From contig NC_050105.1 of the NCBI RefSeq assembly GCF_902167145.1, positions 140,601,988 to 140,665,987 on the forward strand: a DNA stretch of 64,000 nucleotides. Reading direction: 5' to 3'. The notes beneath the pieces are model-generated. The model made no database searches, was not told the origin of the DNA, and was given only the letters and a program-made list of their open reading frames with translations. Positions 25,601 to 37,600 of the stretch are shown piece after piece; the first letter of the stretch is position 1; each line of letters opens with the position of its first letter. This DNA is from Zea mays (Eukaryota; Streptophyta; Magnoliopsida; Poales; Poaceae). The position numbers and the translations under genes were made by a program.

Positions 25601-28600
25601 GGATTGATATGGATTGGGAGGGATTTTGACTTGCTAGGGATTGAAACCCCCTCAATCCCCCTCAATCCATATGGATTGGGGCAGAACCGAACAAGCCCTA
25701 GGGTGGCAGCAGCCCGGGAGAGGTGGGTGGTGCACCCTAGAAGGCTAGAGAGGTAGTAACAGTAGAATGGATCTGTTAGGCTCTGATACATGTCAGATGG
25801 ATTGCCGCCAAAGATTGATGTATTGCATTGAGTCATTTGACGTTTATATAGAGTACATGGCGTAGGAGAGAAGGCAATCCACAAATACATATGGCAGTCC
25901 ATGAGACATAATATCTAGACTACCGAATATACTCTAACACATATGGCAGTCTATGAGACACAATATCTAGACTTCCAAATATACTCTAACACTCTTGGGC
26001 TAGATTAGAAACCAATTTTGATTAGAGTTTAAGAGATAAAACAGAACAAGACTGCATGAGTTCATATCGTTTAGTGTTAGAGTCGGTTGGGATGAAACCG
26101 AGTATGATTCCTCTTTGAATAGATGGCTCGTGCCGGTATAAATATACAACCTCATCGATCCTAGAGAGGTCAGGCAAGCAATTTGATATCATGGTGTCAT
26201 GTTTCTTTCAATCCTCACTATGTGAAATAAAAAGGATGACTAGTACCACTAATCAAGAAAACAATAGCTGGTCACTCCATGGAATATCTTTTCTCCAATG
26301 TGTGGATATTTTAGAGAAACAAACTGTAGACAAGCACATCAAAAGAGAAAAAGGCATCTTCCTTGCCTCATCACTGCAGGAAATATGTGGGTCACTGCAT
26401 AAGAATACATTGCTGCACATACTGAAGTAGCGACAGTTGCTATACTAAGAAATTAACTTTTTGACTACACCTTTTTCATCTCATAAGATGGTAAGTCGCA
26501 TTCAAACATGTACTTTACAGAAGTAACATTCAAACCTGTATTTTACAGCCTCCATGCTGCCAACTCGATCAGGTTTCAGGCTCTTGCATGACAAGCAAAA
26601 CCTGCAGTAACTGTACAACGGTAATACCTGTAATTTCCATGCCTTTTACTTTATTGATCAATTCCAGATGGTTGTTTTCTGCACTACTGTGTCCTACTAT
26701 ATGCAATGGATAAATGCTTAAATTGTATGGTTCAATCATAATCCATGCAGTACTATATATAGCCCTAACAGCTCAGAGAGGTCCTAAATGGTTTAGGTGA
26801 CTAGCTCCAATGCTGTTTTGGTAGTGTTTTTTTCATTTGTAACAGGCGCGAATGTTAATTGCCTAAACCCTGGGGTGTGGTGTGGGTGGGTGTGTCTTTT
26901 GTACTTTCTTCTTCTAATGAAATGATATACAACTCTCCTGCGTGTTCGAGAAAAAAATATATCGCAAGTAGAAATGAAATGTTTCTGATCTACTTGGCAT
27001 GCTTTTGTCTCAGTGCTTCCTACACTCAGACTTGGATAATGGGCGTCCATCCACAACCCAATTCAGAGATAAACTTCCATGGTTTCTTGACGCACTTCCA
27101 TCGAGTGATTGTTCTAAAGGGGGAAAAGGAGCTTATTCAACAAGTTTAGACCTCAGTGGTGTGTGTAGTGTTTTATGATTGTATACTTTATCATTACACT
27201 GTTTTCTAGGATTTGAAAATGTGTGTAACATATAGACTTCCAATAAGCAGGTAGTGATTAGTGAACTAGTGTTCTTGATGAATCTTTTTCAGGTTATGAA
27301 AGTGGCATTATACAAGCTTCGGCATTCCGAACATACCATACTCCCCTTAACAAGCAGGTTATAAACTAACATGCAACCCATTATGATTATCCCTGTATTT
27401 CATTTCAACATTGCAAAAACTAATCAGTATTTTTTATTCTTCTTCCTAGAGTGACTATGTTAACTCAATGAGAGCTGCCCGGGACTTCAGTTCTAAAATG
27501 TCCAGAGATTTGCAGGTACCTTGGCTGCAACACATTTTTTTTCTCGAACGCGCAAAAGAGTTGCGCATCATTATATTAAGAGAGGAAAAAAAATCCAAAG
27601 AGGACCAAAGTACAATGCCTAGAGGGCAAGCATAAGACTAGACCAGATTGAAAACAGTCTAGACCCTACTAACGGCAGCAGTATGGCCAAGACTTGCTAG
27701 CTGCAACACATTTTGACCAGGACAATATTAATGAAAAGTATAAGAAGTACAGCCTTCAAATATAACAAATACAAATAATTGCACAGTGGATAACAGCTAC
27801 ATAGTGTAACAAAGACCTATCCATTCTCTTGATCTATTTTCTCGTGCTTCAAACTCACAAATCTATACTACTCTATTAAGAACCTAATGTGTTGGGCACC
27901 TGGTGCTACCACGGCTTCACCCTTCGTGCTGACACTCTGGCCTGCCCCGCACGTCTCGACTGGTTATCCCACCCCATGCGTCCCGCCTCGGCGCCGTGCC
28001 CTGTGGGCCCAGCGCCCGTGCAGCGCTCTCTCAGCTATTGCCCTGTGGACCCCAGCACCTGCGCAGCCAGCTACTGCGACTGCCCAGCACCCGACCCCGT
28101 GCAAAAAATAGTGCAGATCGAGCACTCGAACCCACGCCTCCCTGCTCCAGAAATTTGGGGCTAACCACCAGACCACATGTAATCTTGAGATTGTTCCTGT
28201 AATCTTAGGTGCTCTCCCAATATGTTGTCATAACTATATCTATACTACTCTATTAAGAACCTAATGTGGGCATCTGGTGCTACCACGGCTTCACCCTTCA
28301 TGCTGACACTCTAGGCCTGCCCCACGCGTTCTGACTAGTTCTCCCGCCCCATGCATCCTGCCTCGGCGCCTTGCCCTGTGAGCCCAGCGTCCACGCAACG
28401 CTCTCTTGGTTACTGTCCTATGGACCCCAGCGTCTGCGTAGCCAGCTACTGCGACTGTCCAGCACCTGACCCCATGCAAAAAATAGTGCAGATCGAGCAC
28501 TCGAACCCACGTACCTTAGTGTTTAGAAATAAACAATAATTATATTTGAGTAAAAATCTCAATACTTATGTATATGATATATAACAGCCGTAGCAAAGCA

Positions 28601-31600
28601 CTGGCAACTGGCTAATAAAATAGATTATGCTCTTTTTTTCCTCTATCATAGGAAGAGACCTTCTAATTGGCTAATAAATTTATTGATAGCACCAACCAAC
28701 CAAGCTAATGCTTATTTGGAGAAAATCTCATTGTGCTAGCTTTATATTTTCAGTTGAGTTGCATGAAATAATAGTTTGATACTTCGTCTGTTCAAACTAT
28801 AGTTTACTTCAACTTTGTCCTAAGCTAAACTTCTCTACCTCATAGAAAATGCACCAACATCTACAACATCAAATTAGCTTAGTTAAATTCTCCATGAAAT
28901 ATGTGTTGATAATGTGCCTTGCATGTCGGTTTGGAAGCGCTTGGAGTGGTCGAAGGGGAAGGCTCCCCATAATGTTATTCCGGCACCTCGAGGGTCAACC
29001 TCCGTTGTGAAGGTCCTTTCATGAAGAAATAGACCTTGGTCTGGAGTAAGGTTGAGCAGTAGGAGAAGAAAAATTTTAAGTTGATCGGTTCTCTAGTTCA
29101 TGGCAAGGGCCTTGATCCGGTGATGCGGGGAATGTGCCCTAGAAGACCAAGAAATAGGAAATCAAGACAAACTGAAGATGACAATGTGGATCAAGGAGAC
29201 AAGGGGGCCAAAGCAACAACGGAGTTGCCTCTTTGGGCACCGTTCTGAATGATGGCACTTTCTTGTTGGACCTCGTCGATGTGGAACTGTAGGGGTTGCC
29301 AATTCATGCGTGGGAAGCTTCCATGGCGAAGAGTCTGCTCAATCCTTATGGTTGGTGTTGGAACTTGCTCTCGGTTGCAAGGGGATCCAACAAGGGTGAA
29401 CAGTGGTGTCAACAGGGCACACGCGCTAGATGGCAAAAGCTCTGTTAATCTGGCCTCTCACGGGCACTGTGCAGGGGTATTTATAGGTACCTGAGCGCGC
29501 AGCGCCTTGAGCTAAGGACGCATGTGCCCTCAGCTACCTAGATTATCCCCAGAATATTCCCATAAAGCGGGGTTACAGACCGTAATTACAGGGATGTCTT
29601 TACAAATTAGGCCCGTATAGCACGGCGGCCACGTGGGGCCCGTAACGATGGGCCGGATCACACGTGGGCCTCTGAGCTGGACGAGGCTGCACTGTGGGAT
29701 GCCCTTCGTCGCCAGTCTTCGTCTGGTGCGGTACATGCGAAGGGTGTCCCTGCCTGTTTTGTCTCCGTTAGCTCAGCTGCTGCAGTGAAGACTTCGAGCG
29801 GAGGGTGGCGGCTTTGCCTTCGCCCCAACATTTGCCCTCCGAGGGACCAGTTCGACAAAGTTACCTGGTGCCGAAGACGTCGCTAGATGGCGGAGACGCT
29901 GCCCTCGCTCGAAGTGGTTCCGCGGGGGTTTTTGATATGACCGTTGATTGACGGCGTACTGTTGGATTGCGGGTTTCCCGAAGCGCCGCGCCCTGTTAGA
30001 TTGCGGGTTTCCCGAAGAGCCGCGCCCTGCCTATAAAAGGGGGCGGGGGTCGGTGCTTTTTGAAATTCACCTTCCGCGCTCCACGAAAACCCTAGCCGCC
30101 CTTTCCGCCGTCTTGCTGCTCGTCTGCCCGCCGCGCTCTTGTTCGCCGGAGATCTGGCTCGAGTGAAGCAGACCGCCCGCCGCCGCCGACGGTACGTAGC
30201 GATGCCGTCTTCGTCTTCTTCCGCTGCCGCTACACCGCCGGCCGTTCCCTCGCCGCCGGCCGCCGCCTCGTCTGAGACGCTGAGTAGTTTAATGGCGGAG
30301 GAGTTGCGCGCCGGCGATTCTGTTGACTTTGGCGTATCGCGGATGTCGTCGGTCCGCGTGCAAGATATGCAGCGGTTGGGTTACTTCGGCGGCGGAGTTG
30401 CTCGAGTCCCGGGGACGGAGGAAGTCCCCGAGCCGGAGGGCGAGTTGGTTGTTTTCGAGGCGTTCTTCGCCGCCGGACTCCGTTTGCCTGCGCACCGATT
30501 TGTTGGCGAAGTCCTGCGCAAGTTCAACGTTCAAATACATCAGCTGACACCGAATGCCATAGTGGCTCTGTCGAAGTACGTCTGGGCGACGACTTCGTAC
30601 GGCGGACAGCCATCAGTCGAAGTTTTTGCGAAGTATTATTGTTTGCACTGGCAGAAGAGGATGATTGGAGACGAAGTCGCTCAGTTTGGGTCGTGCACAT
30701 TCACGCCGAAGACTGGCAAAACCACGATGCAGGTAGTCGAGTTGGTTCCTTGCGCCCGCAACAAGTGGGGCAACTGGAATGAATTTTGGTTTTACGTTGC
30801 TGAGGGCTCCGTCGAAGGCCATGAGGGACTTCCCGTGTCCGAGATGTGCTCTCATTTTTACTCAGCGTACCCGCCCTTTGAAGTGGCGGAGGAGGATGTG
30901 GACGAAGGGGCCCTTCGGTGCGCCGCTGGTCTGAGCAGCGGGCGCGACTTGGTTGAAGAATTCGTGGCGTACGGGGTGTGGCCCTTGGCGCATGGCTGGG
31001 CGTTGGGCGAAGTGTGCCCTCGCCAGATGCCTTTCCATGGCGGTAGGGTGGTGCGGAGTCCCGCCTTCGCCCTGAATCTGCAAAACCGCGATCCGGCCGC
31101 CTTTGTGCGTGAGGCGGAGGATGGGGCGGTGCGGCTTGTTGGACGTTACGTGCCGAGGACGGAGGGCCAGCGCAGCTGGGATATCCGCGGGTCGAATGAC
31201 CGTTTGAACATGGTTTTTGAGTTAAATCAATTGCCATATGACGGCTACCCTGGTCAAGACGATGCGGACCGCCGTGGGAAGAAACCGGCGGTGGAGACTG
31301 GAGACGACCCTGCGCCGGCGGCCGCCCTATCCTCTAAAAAGAGAAAATTAGGTACTGCTATGGGAGGACTTGGGGTTTCTGATGGTTTTGCTAGAGAGTT
31401 GATGAGGACGTGCGCGGCCCCGGGGGAAAGGATGTCTTCGCCCGAGCTCCGGGAGTCTTCGGCTCGGATGCTGAGGGTTACCGAGGGTTGTTGGCCTAGG
31501 AATGTTCCTATCCCCCGCGCGGCTGGCAGGGACTTTTTTACATCTCGCATGGTTCGTGAATGGAGGGTTTTTCCTTATGGGCGGAATATTGCTGCTGTTG

Positions 31601-34600
31601 TGTCAGCAGTGATGGACAAGGATCGCCAGGGAGCTGCACAGAAGCGCCAGGCGGCTGTCAGGCTCGTTGAAGCCAGGCCGAAGAGGCAGCGGGGGTCTGC
31701 GAAGGCTACGGCCCCCGGCGGAGGCCGGCCGCCGCTGGCGGCGAAGTCGGGCATCCCTGCTGCTAGCAAGGCGCCGGAGGCAACGGCAGGCGCCGGAGGC
31801 TCGAAATCGGCGAAGGTGGTGCCGCCGTCCGGCGGAGTGGCGGAGGTCGCGAAGGCGGCGCGAGCGTTGCCGTTGTCGGGCAAACGTGTCGCCGACTTCG
31901 CCACTGATATTAGTGTGGAGGACTATCTTGGTGGTAAGTCGTTGGCTCTATTTATTTATTATATATTTTTTTATTCTTTTTTTTTAATTTATTCGTTGGT
32001 ACGTCGCAGGGTCGGGCGAGGGCCAACTTGCTATGGTTGCGCCTGCCGCGGCGACCACGACGGCTGCCGCAGTGCCAAAGGCGAAGGGCGGGGCTCTTAG
32101 CGCCGGGGGCGAGGTGTCAGCCCTCGCGGTTGTCATGGATGAGGCGGGCGCTGCGACCCGCCGGCTGAAGGAGGTGACAGAGGCGCTGAGTCAGGTCCGC
32201 TGAGCTGGACTTCGTCCCCCCCTTTTTTTTTATCGGCTTGCTGGGGCCGCTGTCTTACGATTGCTCTGCAGGTGGCTGACTTCGCCAGCCGCACTGCGTC
32301 GGGGTCCCTCACGGCAGCTGTGGCTGCCGAAGTCGAGAGACTTCGGACACAACATGCTGACGCCGTCCGTGAGAAGTCGGCCGCCGACAGCAAGTGTCGC
32401 AAGCTGGCGGACAAGGTGGCCACGCTGGAGGGAGAAAAGGCTGACCTCCGGTGCCAGTTGGCGGGGGAGAGGAGGGAGACCAACGAGGCTCTTGTTAAGG
32501 CGCAGGCTGCGCAGGCGGAGGCTAACCTGGCACAGGCGGAGGGCAATCTTGCCAGGGAGCGCGCTGAGCAGCTGCAGGAGCGGCTCACCGCCCTGGAGAG
32601 CCGCGTGGAGAGGGCCGAGGCCATGTCACGCGCGGAAGCGGAGCGGACGCGCCTGCTGCTTGTGGATACATACCGTGGGCTGGGCGCGGGGACCGGTGAT
32701 TTCGAAGTGCCGGACCGGGAGCCCGGACTTCGCTGCCTGGAGTGGGTGCAGGAGGAGTTGCAAGCACTCCCCACTGTCGTGGAGGGATTTATGGCGTATG
32801 CCTCCCTGGTCACCTGCGAGGGGGCGATGAACGCGCTCTCCCGCGAAGGGTGCCGGCACTTCGAGGTCTTCGACCAAGCCGATGAAGATTTTGAGCGAGA
32901 TATCTTTAAGGTTGAGGACCCCGTAGTGAAGGAATCCGCCGGAGCCCTCTACGACCGGATGTGGGGTCTGCATGGTCGCGAGGTGGTCAGGGAGCGGGCC
33001 GAGACGGCGAGGGCGCAGGTAACGTTTTCGTTTGTTTGGTGTTTGTTGGATGTGGGCTGTGTGTGTGTTTGCTGAATTTTGTGTGTTTTTTCTTAGGCGG
33101 CGCGTGGCGAGAGGGTGGACGACTTCGGGGCGTTGAACAGCATGCTGTCTGACCCGGAGCCGACCCTGGGGACCGCGGAAGACGCGCCGGGTGCCCCCGC
33201 ATCCGCTGTGGCCGGCGAAGACCTGCCCCTGGAGGTCGCCGAAGGCGCGCCTGATGCCCTCGCAGCCGCTGCGCCGAGTGCTGAAGATCCCGCAGCGGTG
33301 GCGGCGGAAGCAGCAGCGGAAACAACGGCGGAGCCAACGGCGGAGGCTCCCGCAACGTCAGGGCCGTCACAGGTGGCGTAGTGGGTGTAGAGGGTTAGGG
33401 AAATTTGTATATGTTGCTGAATTTTGGTTGTTGCGCAGGTTCAAGATTTGGGGCCTGCGCACGCAACCGCTACTACTAAATTTTTGGCGGCTTTGACCGC
33501 GGAAGATGGTAATGAATATGGTGGATCTGCATCTGAGTGTTTTGATTGTGCTGACTCTGGGAGCTCGGTTGAGTGGACTGAGGAGTCGTCGGAGGAGGAC
33601 TTGGACTATTTTGCGGCCTTGGATGTGGCTGCGGCGGAGGCTTCGCCGCGCGTCGCGGACGCAGGAGATGCGCCAGGTCCTAGTACCGGGCGACGACGAC
33701 GAAGGGCGATTGCGAAACGTAGAGTTAGTGGGGCGGAGGGGGCTCGGCTTCGTGTGAGTGGGGCTGGCCGGCAGGAACTGTTGTCTTTGCCGGCCGCCGT
33801 GAATACAGGTGAAGGGGAACTGCGAAGTCTTTTTGCGGGTGAGGAGCTTAGGATAATGTTATTTAATTATAGGGAGATGGGAATTATTCCTAAGGCTGAG
33901 CCGATGTAGAGTGTGGTGCCCTCGCTTGTATATGTAGAGGCTTGTATGATGAAGTTGTGTGCCCTCGCTTGTATACGTGTGCGAAGGCGTTGTGTACTTT
34001 GTCTAGTTTGTTCTATTGTGTTGATGTGATTATAGTTGGTCTTGGCGCGGACGGTTTGATGTTGTCGTTTCTGCCTTTGTTATGCTAGTCCGGTTGCACC
34101 TTTAGGCGACTTCTGAGCGGATGGTCTTCGCGGCAGACTTTGCGCATTTGTTGTGCTAGTCCGGCTGCACCCTTAGGCGACTTCTGCGCGGATAGTTTTC
34201 GCGATAGACTTTGGTTTTTTTGCACTTGTTGTGCTAGTCCGGCTGCACCCTTAGGCGACTTCTGGGCGGATAGTCTTCACGATAGACTTTGGTTTTTTCG
34301 CACTTGTTGTGCTAGTCCGGCTGCACCCTTAGGCGACTTCTGCGCGGATAGTCTTCGCGATAGACTTTGGTTTTTTCGCACTTGTTGTGCTAGTCCGGCT
34401 GCACCCTTAGGCGACTTCTGCGCGGATTTGTCGCACGCGAGGGTTGCTAGCGCTTAGCCTCGCGGTGACCTCGTGTTGGTCGAATGTCGAAGACCGTCGT
34501 CGCGGTCTTTTTTCGACGCATGTTTTTGCGGGGGATTTTTCACACATATATTACATGGCTCCGCCTCGTTAAAAACCTCACCCCCCGGGAGGAAAAGAGT

Positions 34601-37600
34601 GCGGGCCGATACAAGATTGTTTTTGCGAATTACAAGGGCGAAATCAGCCCTGAGGAGTCAAACAAAAAATTTACGGAGGTTGTCGATGTTCCAGGAGTGC
34701 TCCAGGTCCTTGCCGCTTGGCGTTGTGAGCCTGTAAGCACTGGGGGAAGCTTTTGTCTTGACTATAAAGGGGCCCTCCCACCTGGGCTCCAGCTTGCCCT
34801 TGGACTCCGTCCGAGCTGTCCGGACGAGTACGAGGTCCCCCTCGCTGAACTCCCTCGGGATGACTGAGTGGTCGCGCCATGCTTTGGTCTGGGCTTGGTA
34901 CTTGTTTAGGGCCTGTAGGGCGAAGACTCGGTCTCCGTCAATGAGATCCTTTGAAGTTGGCTCGTCCACGTCGAGGACGGTTGACGGAACTGTTCGCGGG
35001 GACCCATGCTTTATTTCTTGCGGGGTCATGGCCTCCGATCCGTATAGAAGGCGGAAGGGAGTAAACCCGGTCGCCCTGCACTCAGTCGTGTTTAGTGCCC
35101 AGACTGCCTCAGGTAGCAGATCGGTCCATCTGCCCTTCTTTTCATCAAGGAGCATTTTCTTGACAGCTGTGAAGATTTTCGCGTTGGCGCGTTCCACGAC
35201 CCCGTTGGACTGCGGATGATAGACTGAAGCGAAGGCAAGCTTGGTGCCAATGGAGAAGCAAAAATCTTTGAAGTCTTGGTTGTCAAACTGCTTGTCGTTG
35301 TCAACTGTTAGTTCGGACGGTACTCCGAAGCGGCAAACAATGTTCTGCCAGAAGAATTTTTGGGCAGTCTTTGATGTTATTGTAGAGACAGCCCGCGCCT
35401 CGATCCATTTGGTGAAGTACTCAACAGCGACGAAGGTGAACTTAAGGTTCCCCTGAGCGGTGGGCAGGGGCCCGACGATGTCCAGGCCCCAGCGCTGGAG
35501 AGGCCATGTATGGGCGATCAGCTTTGTATACTGCGAGGGGCTGCCTGACCGAGGAGAAAACTTCTGGCAGGCTTCGCAGGACCGTGCGACCCGATTTGCG
35601 GCGCAGATCATTGCGGGCCAGTAAAAACCCTGGCGGATCACCTTGGCAGCTAGGGCCCTTGGCCCTGCGTGTGAGCCGCACGTGCCACTGTGGACTTCGC
35701 GTAGGATCTGCATGCCTTCGGCTTCGGTGACACACTTAAGCATTGGCTGACTGACCCCTTTTTTGTAGAGTTGGCCTTCAATCAGTGCGAAGTCTCGGCT
35801 TCGATGTTTGAGGCGCTTGGCCTCACTGATGTCGGCTGGATGATAATACCCCTGTAGGAACAGGGTTATTGGTGCCCGCCAGTCCTCGGTCATGATAAGG
35901 TTGACTATGCGGTGGCCCTCGCTGTCGTTGGTTATTTGGAGCCCTTCGGGGCTCCGGACGGCTGGCGTGCCGATGACATGAAAGAACACGTCGGAGGGCA
36001 GAGTTTCGCCCCTGGCGGCAGCCTTGGCCAATGCGTCGGCCTCTTCATTCTTGGCCCGATCCACATGCTGCAAGGTGAACCCCTTGAATTGCCTCTCGAG
36101 ACTTCGGATGGCCGCGAGGTACTGCATGAGCGCGGGGTCCTTTGCCGCATAGTCTTTCTCGACTTGGCCGGCAACTACCTTGGAGTCTGTTTTGATGATG
36201 CAGGTGGTGACTCCGAGGGCCCTCAGCTTGCGGAGGCCGAGGATGACTGCTTCGTATTCTGCTATATTGTTTGTGCATCTGTCGGATTCCAGATTGAAGC
36301 TGAGTCGTGCTGCATATCTGTGCTTGACCCCGACTAGTGAGGTGATGACTGCAGCGACGCCTGCCCCCGCATGGCACCATGCGCCGTCGCAATGGATCGT
36401 CCAAACCTTCTCTGCGGATGGGTCTGACTGTGTTGTTGGCCCAGTCCAGTCGACGACGAAGTCTGCCAGGACTTGAGACTTGATAGCTGTCCTGGGCTCG
36501 AAGCAGATGTGGTAGCCGGAGAGTTCGGCCGCCCACTTGGCAATCCTCACCGACGCCTCCGGGTTTCTGAATAATTCGCCGAGTCCCCTGTTTGAGGTGA
36601 CTCGGACCTTGAATGCTTCGAAGTAATGGCGCAGTTTGCGCGACGACATGACGACTGCGTAGGCAATCTTCTCCAGCTCTGTCATGTTGCACTTGGACGG
36701 TGTCAGCACTTCGGAGACATAGTATACGGGGCACTGCCGGACCACGCCCTCGACAGTCTGCTCCTGCACCAGTGCTGCGCTGACCGCATGTGGCGAAGCC
36801 GCGACGTAGAGCAGCAGGGGGAGCGAGGGGTCGGGGCTGGTAAGGACGGCCAACTCTGTCAGGTACTGTTTCAATGAGGCGAAGGCCGCCGCCTGCTCTG
36901 GTCCCCAGGCGAAGTCCTTTGCACCACGGAGTGTCTTGAGGAAGGGGAGACTTCGCTCGGCGGACCTGGAGATGAATCTGTTGAGAGCGGCCAATCTGCC
37001 TGTCAGGCGCTGGACGTCCCTGACGGACTGCGTAGGCGTCATGTCTAAGATGGCCTGAATCTTGGTTGGGTTGGCCTCTATGCCGCGGTGTGATACCAGG
37101 TAGCCCAATATTTTGCCTTGGCGAACGCCAAAGACGCACTTTTCCGGGTTTAGGCGGAGTTGTGCGTCTCGCATGTTCGCGAATGTTTCGGCGAGGTCGG
37201 CGAGGTGGTCCTCCTTGCTCTTGCTGGCGACGACGATGTCGTCCACATATGTGAATATGTTTCTGCCGACTTGCCCCTCGAGCACAGTTTTGGTGAGCCG
37301 GGAGAAGGTGGACCCGGCGTTCTTGAGTCCCTCTGGCATTCGGATGAAGCAATATGTGCCGAAGGGTGTTATAAAGCTGGTGCTAGCCTTGTCTTCTTCC
37401 TTCATGTATATCTGGTGGTAACCGGAGAAGCAATCGAGGAGGGACATGACCTCGCATCCGGCCGCGCTATCGACTATTTTGTCGATCCGCGGCAGCGGGA
37501 AATTGTCCTTTGGGCAGGCTTTATTGAGACTGGTGAAGTCGATGCACATTCGCCACTTCCCGCTCTTTTTCTGCACCATCACGACATTGGAGAGCCATGT

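Larger units (their letters stand above)
21787..25991 (-). mobile_element. Ty1-copia element, complete but decayed
   Basis: Minus-strand element bounded by short LTRs with exact TSD CTCTT (21782-21786 and 25992-25996). Next to the 5' LTR (25791-25991) lies TGTATCAGAGCC, an initiator-Met-type primer-binding site. Gag, protease, integrase, RT and RNase H remnants follow in copia order. It has been hit by a 141-bp retroposon (22998-23138) and a MITE (25561-25697). Its left third is copied at 62571-64000. Confidence 0.9.

Noticed and set aside
30139..32100. A single 653-codon ORF in the gypsy antisense region
   Set aside because: It starts at a TTG and reads through a clear T-rich GT-AG intron; the spliced five-exon model with ATG at 30202 explains the data better.
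34075..34430. CRISPR-like array
   Set aside because: Units are directly adjacent without unique spacers and the genome is a plant.
34140..34457. ORF made of repeated 26-residue units
   Set aside because: The 78-bp tandem repeat has a period divisible by three, so any frame free of stops repeats. There is no start context or relation to the neighbouring genes.
36045..37352. 435-codon ORF overlapping pol in another frame
   Set aside because: Shadow of the intact pol frame in GC-rich codons.
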